Source: UBA4416 sp035439445
Lineage (GTDB): Bacteria > Bacteroidota > Bacteroidia > B-17B0 > Aurantibacillaceae
Length of the DNA stretch: 64,000 nt
Direction of reading: 5' to 3'
NCBI GenBank assembly: GCA_035439445.1
Contig: DAORKG010000008.1
Coordinates: forward strand, 38,060 to 102,059
Part shown: positions 58,541-64,000 of the stretch, piece after piece
Layout of the letters: every line of letters starts with the position of its first letter
How positions within the stretch are numbered: position 1 is the stretch's first letter
Program-made: the position numbers and the translations under genes
Notes under the pieces: model-generated
The model's database searches: none
What the model was told of the DNA's origin: nothing
The model's input: the letters and a program-made list of their open reading frames with translations, nothing else

Positions 58541-59446
58541 TTACTGTTTTATAAATTTTGATTGATAATTATTTCCTGATTTATCTTGAATTTTAATAAC
58601 ATATAAGCCAGTAGCTAAAGAAGATATATTGATAGATTGTAGGTCTGATAAATTCCCTTTCAATATTACTGCTCCAACGTTATTTAAAATTGAATATTCG
58701 GTAAATTGTAACGAAGCGTTTATTTTTAATTCAGTATTGGCAGGGCTAGGAAATAACTTGATTTGATTTTCTTTAACGTAATCTTGAACAGAAGTAACAC
58801 TGCAAGACGAAAATCCTGTTGAGTAAACCGCAGAAGGCTCAAAAGGACAATAACCTAAATAACCAGTTACATCAAATTTATCTTTAAATCCCGCCCCTTC
58901 AATCAAAGAAGTTTCAAATCCTCCTACAGAGCATCCAAAATTAAACCGTTTATGATATGATCCACAAATTAAAACACTATCAATTGAACTAACAATTCTT
59001 CTCTGATTATTCATTGTATATCCTATGCTAGTATATGCAAAAGTCTCTTTTAAAGAATCTCCTATATTCAAATTAAAGTCATACCATAATGTATCTTTAT
59101 TAATTCCATTTGTAACATCCAAGTAGTAAACTTTTTTATTTATTGAATCATTTCGATATGCGAATTTAAATGCATAAGGACTAAAATTAAATGGTCCAGG
59201 GCTAATGTTGTGTGCATACAAAACTTTTACATAAGTATAAGCTCCAATTAATGTATCTCCAGATGTTTTATAATTTTCATAGGTTAAATAAGAACCAGTT
59301 GGGGGCCATCCAATATAATGCTGTCCCGAAACACTCCAAGTTCCTGAACTTTGAGGAAATGGTTTATAAACATTAGTTTGGGAAAATAAATTATTGCAAA
59401 CTACTAAAGCAATAATCAATAGTTTAAATGACTTAATAGTTTGCAT
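58541..59446 (-). CDS. T9SS-secreted protein with type A sorting domain
   Basis: The 301-residue protein has a signal peptide (KLLIIALVVCNNLFSQ), a mature region of about 200 residues of unknown fold, and a C-terminal type A T9SS sorting domain (about 225-301): IKLFPSPANTELKINASL, YSILNNVGAVILKGNL, INISSLATGLYVIKIQDKSG, KFIKQ. Two Cys pairs (VLICGSYH, NFGCSVGG; LGYCPFE, SSCSV) could form disulfides outside the cell. It is followed after three bases by the 16-residue repeat protein gene; both are exported and may be co-expressed. Confidence 0.85.
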   Translation of the reverse strand: MQTIKSFKLLIIALVVCNNLFSQTNVYKPFPQSSGTWSVSGQHYIGWPPTGSYLTYENYKTSGDTLIGAYTYVKVLYAHNISPGPFNFSPYAFKFAYRNDSINKKVYYLDVTNGINKDTLWYDFNLNIGDSLKETFAYTSIGYTMNNQRRIVSSIDSVLICGSYHKRFNFGCSVGGFETSLIEGAGFKDKFDVTGYLGYCPFEPSAVYSTGFSSCSVTSVQDYVKENQIKLFPSPANTELKINASLQFTEYSILNNVGAVILKGNLSDLQSINISSLATGLYVIKIQDKSGNNYQSKFIKQ

Positions 59447-59471
59447 AATATTGAGTTTTAATTAATAAAAA

Positions 59472-60305
59472 TTAATCTCTGTATTTCACTTCCACATTAT
59501 GAAGTTCAATAATTGGTTTTAAGAACTCTTCTAAATCAGTGACACATAATTGAGAAGCAGCATCACATAAAGCTGTTTCTGGATTAGGATGTGTTTCGAT
59601 AAACATACCGTCAATTCCACTTGCTACACCAGCTCTTGCTAATACTGGTAAGAACTCACGAGCTCCACCTTTTTTATCAGAACTTGGAATACCATATTTA
59701 CGCACGCAATGAGTTACGTCAAATACTACTGGGTAACCAATATTATTCATGTGATAAAACGCACGAGGATCAACAATTAAATCATTGTAACCAAAAGAGT
59801 ATCCTCTCTCTGTTAAAATCACTTGATCGTTACCACTGTCAATACATTTTTGTACAGGATGTTTCATATTATCAGGTGCTAAAAACTGACCATGTTTAAT
59901 ATTAATAACACGTCCTGTTTTTGCTGATGCTACTAATAAAGACGATTGCATACATAAATACGCAGGAATTTGTAATACATCACACACATCAGCTGCTGCT
60001 GCCGCTTGATCGTGAGAATGAATATCCGTTAATACAGGAAAACCAAATTGCTCTTTAATTTTACCAAGCATCTCACAACCTTTAATTAATCCTGGTCCTT
60101 GATAGTAACTTAAGCTACTACGGTTATCTTTTGTGAAAGATGATTTATAAATAATTTTAATTTTTAAACGCTCTTGAACTTCTCTTAATTTCTCAGCGGT
60201 TTTCATCATAATAGATTCTTCCTCTATGACGCAAGGGCCTGAAATTAAGAATAACTCTTTACTTCCGCACTCAATATCTCCTACTTTTACTATTTTTTTT
60301 GACAT
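59472..60305 (-). CDS. kdsA: Kdo-8-phosphate synthase
   Basis: KdsA condenses arabinose 5-phosphate with phosphoenolpyruvate to make Kdo 8-phosphate, the inner sugar of LPS. The 277-residue TIM barrel shows FLISGPCVIEEESIMMKTAE, YKSSFTKDNRSS, GFPVLTDIHSHDQAA, IPAYLCMQSSLLVASAKTGR, LTERGYSFGYNDLIVDPRAF, VFDVTHCVRKYG and GMFIETHPNPETALCDAASQ. CVRKYG is a variation on the usual CVQxPG, near the metal site in other KDO8PS. The gene is followed downstream on the same strand by T9SS cargo and preceded by kdnB. Confidence 0.95.
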   Translation of the reverse strand: MSKKIVKVGDIECGSKELFLISGPCVIEEESIMMKTAEKLREVQERLKIKIIYKSSFTKDNRSSLSYYQGPGLIKGCEMLGKIKEQFGFPVLTDIHSHDQAAAAADVCDVLQIPAYLCMQSSLLVASAKTGRVINIKHGQFLAPDNMKHPVQKCIDSGNDQVILTERGYSFGYNDLIVDPRAFYHMNNIGYPVVFDVTHCVRKYGIPSSDKKGGAREFLPVLARAGVASGIDGMFIETHPNPETALCDAASQLCVTDLEEFLKPIIELHNVEVKYRD

Positions 60306-60320
60306 GTTTTTTTTTGTTGT

Positions 60321-60365
60321 TTAACCGCAAAGATTGCAAAGGGTTGCAAAGATTGCAGAGGTTAA
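60321..60365. repeat. TTAACCGCAAAGATTGCAAAG-type element
   Basis: A 45-nt unit with inverted ends TTAACC / GGTTAA and two direct copies of GCAAAGATTGCA inside. It lies 15 nt before the kdsA start, between kdnB and kdsA. Confidence 0.65.
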
Positions 60366-60374
60366 TATTATTTG

Positions 60375-61457
60375 TTACAATCTTCTAAATAAATCTTTAA
60401 TATAATCCATGGTAGCAATTTCTTTGTAATTATCACCAAATGCATGATTCCACATAAATGGTAAATTATAAGATACTTGAGCCATGGCAGTAATTTGTTC
60501 TTCGGTCCACTCCTTACTTAAGTTTTGAGGCAATACAATTTTATGCTTTTCAATCATTTGCATAAACTCGCTATGACCTTTTAAGTAAATATCTCCTAAG
60601 TGTTGGAAAATTAAACAGTTTGCATAACAGTGACGAGTCCCTAAAACCATTGATAATCCATAACTTAAAGCATGACAAACACCTACTTCGCTATATGTTA
60701 AACTTAAGCCTCCCATTAAAGAAGCGACCATTAATTTATCATCGTTTTCAGGAGTACGACCAGCATTCTCACCTAAATACACTTCTCTGCATAGCTTTAA
60801 AGATTGCTCTCCATAAGCTAAACTAAATGCATTATTTCGAATTCCTGTTTCAGATTCAATACAGTGAATGTATGTATCCATTCCTGTATAAAACCACCAA
60901 TCAGTAGGAACAGAAGCAATTAATTCAGGATCCAAAATAACTTGATTGAATACTGTCCAATCACATTTTAATCCCAATTTTTTCTCAGGCCCTGTTAGTA
61001 CTGCTGTCATCGATACCTCAGCACCTGTACCTGAAATTGTTGGAACACCTAAGTGATAAATACCCGGTTTCTTAACTAAGTTTAATCCTTGATATAATGT
61101 TGAAGAACCTTCGTTGGTTAACATTAAAGATAAAGCCTTTGCAATATCCATAATACTACCACCTCCAATTCCAATCACACCACTAGGTAAACCTTGTTTT
61201 GCTAATATTTCGTCACGTAATGAATCTATTTGCTCAGTCTTAGGCTCATGAGGATCAACATCTATGTAATAGATTAAATCCTCCGGTTTGTTTTGTAATT
61301 TGTTTGATAAAGGTTTTCCTTTAAAGTAATTATCAACTACATAAACAAAGTAGTTTTTATTTTCTTTACGGATAGGTTCAACGGTTTCGGCTAACTGAGC
61401 AAAAGAACCACGACCGTAAGTTACTTTATCAATGTTTTTAAAATTTTTGTGTAACAT
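60375..61457 (-). CDS. kdnB: Kdo 8-oxidase KdnB (iron-containing alcohol dehydrogenase family)
   Basis: KdnB oxidises C8 of Kdo to the aldehyde that KdnA aminates. The 360-residue protein is a family III dehydrogenase: GRGSFAQLAETVEPIRKEN, VGIGxG-type loop VIGIGGGSIMDIAKALSLML, LGVPTISGTGAEVSMTAVLT, WWFYTGMDTYIHCIESETG (metal ligands Asp and His region), HALSYGLSMVLGTRHCYANC and NHAFGDNY. LVKKPGIYHLGVPTISGTGA is close to Shewanella KdnB as I remember it. The flanking kdsA and kdnA genes strongly support the assignment over other alcohol dehydrogenases. Confidence 0.88.
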   Translation of the reverse strand: MLHKNFKNIDKVTYGRGSFAQLAETVEPIRKENKNYFVYVVDNYFKGKPLSNKLQNKPEDLIYYIDVDPHEPKTEQIDSLRDEILAKQGLPSGVIGIGGGSIMDIAKALSLMLTNEGSSTLYQGLNLVKKPGIYHLGVPTISGTGAEVSMTAVLTGPEKKLGLKCDWTVFNQVILDPELIASVPTDWWFYTGMDTYIHCIESETGIRNNAFSLAYGEQSLKLCREVYLGENAGRTPENDDKLMVASLMGGLSLTYSEVGVCHALSYGLSMVLGTRHCYANCLIFQHLGDIYLKGHSEFMQMIEKHKIVLPQNLSKEWTEEQITAMAQVSYNLPFMWNHAFGDNYKEIATMDYIKDLFRRL

Positions 61458-61466
61458 GTTTTTAAT

Positions 61467-62072
61467 TCAATTTATATTTATTGTATGTGTAACAACTGCT
61501 CCTCCACCAGAGTAAATATACACTTTATCAAAGTACGATACTTCATTAGGAAATTGCCCCAATTGCCAACTGATAACAGTCTCTCCATTTCCATTTGCTC
61601 TATGTTGTTTAATCGACGATGTATCCGAAAATGGCTGTACAAAAAAACTTTCTACATAATCTCCAATAACTATTTTTACTTGATTTGCTGTATTATTTTT
61701 TACTCTAAATTGTATATATGCTATTGGATCTAAATAAATATCACAGTTCGTTTTTCTTTGATCTACAGTTAGGGAACGATTTGACTGTCCCCAATAAGAA
61801 TCACTACTTGAAACAAGGTCATAGATTCTATTCTTTTTTTTGTAGAATGAAATTTTATAATGGCCGTTGCCATCTGCAGTAGTAGATTTTTCCCAATTTT
61901 TATTACCTGAATAAGTGCCATCAAACCAAATTAAATTAACTCTACCCCCCGAAATTGGTTGATTTGTATAACTATCACGCACTACTCCCTCTACTTCTCC
62001 AAAACCACTTTTTTTGCATGCTGTAACAGTTGCAAAAAAAATACAGAAAAGTATAAAAGCGTTTTTTTTCAT
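61467..62072 (-). CDS. Lipoprotein with carboxypeptidase-regulatory-like fold
   Basis: The 201-residue lipoprotein (lipobox VTAC, Cys19) has an N-terminal beta-sandwich like the carboxypeptidase regulatory domain (GEVEGVVRDSYTNQPISGGR, TADGNGHYKISFYKKKN), then beta-rich sequence. It is placed between kdnA and kdnB with only about 10 bp on each side, so it is in the same operon. I know of no lipoprotein in the 8-amino-Kdo pathway. It might be a recent insertion or a structural partner. Confidence 0.72.
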   Translation of the reverse strand: MKKNAFILFCIFFATVTACKKSGFGEVEGVVRDSYTNQPISGGRVNLIWFDGTYSGNKNWEKSTTADGNGHYKISFYKKKNRIYDLVSSSDSYWGQSNRSLTVDQRKTNCDIYLDPIAYIQFRVKNNTANQVKIVIGDYVESFFVQPFSDTSSIKQHRANGNGETVISWQLGQFPNEVSYFDKVYIYSGGGAVVTHTININ

Positions 62073-62082
62073 TTAAATAATA

Positions 62083-63291
62083 TTACACCGCAACTTCGTT
62101 CATAGCCTTAGTAGCACATTCAGAAATTTTAGCAGCTAAGGTTTTCAGTTCTTCCTCTGTCCAAGTACAACGGATACCAAAAGAAATTAAACGACCAACC
62201 ACATCCTGAGTTTTAGGTAAATGTAAATTGTTGTAATCTTGCGGAGCACCTAAAACCTGAATTGGTAATTTAGAAGCTGTTTTCAAGCCTTTAATATGTT
62301 CCCATTGATTAATGAAATGGTACATGTTTGTGAACCAATAATTGAAACCAGTCACTCCTGCTTTATTAAATTCATCAACCGTACGTTTAGCTGTCTCTGT
62401 ATCAGGCATTAAGATATTTAAGAATGTTCCTGAATCTCCATTATCATCTCCTAATTTTGAGAAACCAATTCCTGCTACTTTAGATAATTCGTTTTGCAAG
62501 AATGCTTTGTTTTTTAAGTTAGTAGCACGAATTGTTGGCACTTTACGAGTCTGAGCTGCACCAACTGCCGCATGTAATTCAGAGATGCGATAGTTAAAGC
62601 CAATAATTGGATGGTTTTCCATACCACGATTATTCCCAATATGGTCGTGACCGTGATCGCAATAACTATCTGCTAATTTGTATACGTTTTCATCATTCGT
62701 TACAAAAATACCACCTTCGCCTGCTGTAGCTATTTTAAAGAAATCGAATGAATAAGCACCTGCACTTCCAAATAAACCGGTAGCAGTTCCTTTATATGAA
62801 GCAGCAAAAGCCTGACCAGCATCTTCTACTAATTTTAAATTATGTTCTTTAACAACAGCCATAATTTCATCCATATTGGCATTACCTCCACACATGTGAA
62901 CTAAACATACGGCTTTAGTTTTTGAGGTAATTGCTTTTTTAATACCTTCTGCACTTAAACATAAGGTTTCATCAATTTCAGCAAATACTGGTAAAGCACC
63001 TAACATTAAAACAGCTTCAATAGTTGCAATGTATGTGAATGGCGGACAAATTACTTCATCACCGGTTCCAATTCCGCTTGCTGCTAAAGCAGCTAAAATA
63101 GCTGCTGAACCATTTGACACAGCTAATGCATACTTTGCTCCTGTTATTTTTTTAGCTTCTGCTTCAAAATCTTTTGCTTTCCAAATATTATTACGTTGTG
63201 CATCATGATTAAAACGGAACATAATTCCGGTTGATAACACATCTTCAATTTCTTTGCGCTCTTCTGCGCCAAATAATTCAGTTCCTGGCAT
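62083..63291 (-). CDS. kdnA: 8-amino-Kdo transaminase KdnA (DegT/DnrJ/EryC1 family)
   Basis: KdnA transfers an amino group from glutamate to the C8 aldehyde of Kdo. The 402-residue PLP enzyme begins MPGTELFGAEERKEIEDVLS. It has the PLP segment ALAVSNGSAAILAALAASGI, CPPFTYIATIEAVLMLGALP, ETLCLSAEGIKKAITSKTKA, VEDAGQAFAASYKG, the PLP lysine in SFDFFKIATAGEGGIFVTND and YCDHGHDHIGNNRG. The DHGHDHIG motif and the opening are shared with Shewanella KdnA as I remember it. With kdnB and kdsA nearby, an 8-amino-Kdo lipid A core is expected. Confidence 0.88.
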   Translation of the reverse strand: MPGTELFGAEERKEIEDVLSTGIMFRFNHDAQRNNIWKAKDFEAEAKKITGAKYALAVSNGSAAILAALAASGIGTGDEVICPPFTYIATIEAVLMLGALPVFAEIDETLCLSAEGIKKAITSKTKAVCLVHMCGGNANMDEIMAVVKEHNLKLVEDAGQAFAASYKGTATGLFGSAGAYSFDFFKIATAGEGGIFVTNDENVYKLADSYCDHGHDHIGNNRGMENHPIIGFNYRISELHAAVGAAQTRKVPTIRATNLKNKAFLQNELSKVAGIGFSKLGDDNGDSGTFLNILMPDTETAKRTVDEFNKAGVTGFNYWFTNMYHFINQWEHIKGLKTASKLPIQVLGAPQDYNNLHLPKTQDVVGRLISFGIRCTWTEEELKTLAAKISECATKAMNEVAV

Positions 63292-63321
63292 TGTATTGAT
63301 TTTTAGTTATTTGAGTAAATA

Positions 63322-63783
63322 TTAATTGGGTAAAAATTCAAAATTATTCAATTCATCTATTACCCCGAAATTTACGGAAGACATCTTCCCATTTTCGAAA
63401 TAACAGTCAAGCCCTGCTTCATCAAAACTTAAGCGTTTCTCTCCCCAGTCTTGCTTTTCAGAGTCTGTTAAGGTGTAATTATGTTCTTTCATTAAATCAA
63501 TGAGTTGCTGTTCATTTAGAGAAAATATTTTCTTAGAAAACAATAAGGTTTCCTCGTTATCAACCTCTACACTACTAAATTTCATAGAGTTCTTGTTATC
63601 AAAAAACAAAGAGAAACCCGAATCCCAATAGTGATAAACCGTACAAGAAGTTTCTAAAATCGTATCATCAAGCACTTGAATTTCATCCGGTTTACCAAAA
63701 ACTAATTCAGCATCAACTGCAGTAACTCCAAAATTTAATGTACAGAATCCTTTTAATAAATTTATCTGAGGTGTAAAGTCCAT
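63322..63783 (-). CDS. Hypothetical cytosolic protein upstream of kdnA
   Basis: The 153-residue protein has no signal or membrane helix. Features are LGVTAVDAELVFGKPDEIQV (shown here as FGVTAVDAELVFGKPDEI), YHYWDSGFSLFFDNKNSMKF and LDCYFENGKMSSVNFGVIDE, which together suggest an alpha/beta small domain of the SMI1/KNR4- or DUF-type seen in Bacteroidota; I cannot name it. It precedes kdnA by 30 bp on the same strand, so it may head the Kdo8N operon. The function is unknown. Confidence 0.7.
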   Translation of the reverse strand: MDFTPQINLLKGFCTLNFGVTAVDAELVFGKPDEIQVLDDTILETSCTVYHYWDSGFSLFFDNKNSMKFSSVEVDNEETLLFSKKIFSLNEQQLIDLMKEHNYTLTDSEKQDWGEKRLSFDEAGLDCYFENGKMSSVNFGVIDELNNFEFLPN

Positions 63784-63859
63784 AATTGATTATAAAAGTA
63801 AGGCTAATAGCCAGTAAAAGCAAGACAAGAAAATAAATTAAAAAAAAAATAAAAAAAGT

Positions 63860-63890
63860 TTTGCAGGAATAAAAATCGTTTATATATTTG
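63860..63890 (+). promoter_or_regulatory. tRNA-Lys promoter
   Basis: TTTG (63860-63863), a 19-nt spacer and TATATTTG (63883-63890) match the Bacteroidota consensus in full. The tRNA begins 35 nt downstream. Confidence 0.75.
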
Positions 63891-63924
63891 CAGCCCGAAA
63901 AGGGAACAACGTTCTTAAATTCAT

Positions 63925-63997
63925 GATTCCGTAGCTCAGTTGGTAGAGCAATACACTTTTAATGTATGGGCCCTGGGTTCGAGTCCCAGCGGGATCA
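63925..63997 (+). tRNA. tRNA-Lys (TTT)
   Basis: A 73-nt cloverleaf: acceptor GATTCCG / CGGGATC (one T-G), D-arm GCTCAGTTGGTAGAGC, anticodon stem ATACA/TGTAT around loop CTTTTAA (anticodon TTT), T-arm CTGGGTTCGAGTCCCAG, discriminator A. CCA is not encoded. It reads AAA/AAG lysine codons. Confidence 0.95.
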
Positions 63998-64000
63998 CAA

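Overview
The window is a 64 kb piece of an AT-rich genome from the phylum Bacteroidota. The evidence is a fused SecDF, secreted proteins with type IX secretion (T9SS) C-terminal sorting domains, the gliding/T9SS lipoprotein GldD and a GldN-like protein, Bacteroidota-type promoter elements (TTTG, about 19-20 nt, TAnnTTTG), two 8-amino-Kdo lipid A genes, and many short lipoproteins. The organism is Gram-negative (LptD, KdsA, KdnA/KdnB). I cannot fix the order or genus from the sequence. No rRNA, CRISPR array, prophage or intact insertion sequence is visible.

Layout. 1-6.4 kb: cell-wall and envelope genes on the minus strand (GH3 glycosidase end, NlpC/P60 lipoprotein, PAP2-like protein, two lipoproteins, large amidase), with MarC and a decayed phosphatase gene on the plus strand. 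6.5-16.3 kb: lptD, a TPMT-like methyltransferase, a UbiA-type prenyltransferase, maf, tRNA-Ser(GCT), and a peptide ABC importer (binding lipoprotein plus two permeases, no ATPases). 16.3-18.5 kb: a T9SS-secreted FG-GAP protein. 18.7-33.5 kb: housekeeping on the plus strand: secDF, recF, a DUF721/DciA-like gene, ispH, an exonuclease, uvrA, carA, der and a solitary gldN-like gene. 33.6-42.1 kb: small enzyme-like genes, purL, two DUF4412-like paralogues and a biosynthetic-type arginine decarboxylase. 42.4-45.0 kb: a DUF4293 gene and accB-accC. 45.1-50.9 kb: the most accessory-looking part. It holds a small gene between 9-bp inverted ends, then a possible four-gene operon (two membrane proteins, a P-type cation ATPase, a rhomboid protease) behind a perfect FNR-type box. 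50.9-54.9 kb: pcrA/uvrD, ssb and gldD. 54.9-63.8 kb: a long minus-strand series including gpsA, an exonuclease, folA, a 16-residue tandem-repeat protein, kdsA, kdnB and kdnA. tRNA-Lys(TTT) closes the window.

How the genes fit together. kdsA, kdnB and kdnA would make Kdo and convert it to 8-amino-Kdo for the lipid A core, and LptD would place the finished LPS in the outer membrane. GldD and the GldN-like protein belong to the gliding/T9SS machinery that exports the two CTD-tagged proteins. accB/accC feed fatty-acid synthesis; recF, DciA-like, uvrA, pcrA and ssb act in DNA replication and repair.

The most unusual property of the window is its load of short dispersed palindromic repeats of at least seven kinds. 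Most lie between genes, one has ended up in frame inside purL and another inside the amidase gene, and one lies at the break point of a phosphatase pseudogene. The best single regulatory lead is the FNR-type box near -41 of the 45.8 kb membrane/ATPase cluster. I did not find a clearly new multi-gene defence or metabolic system.
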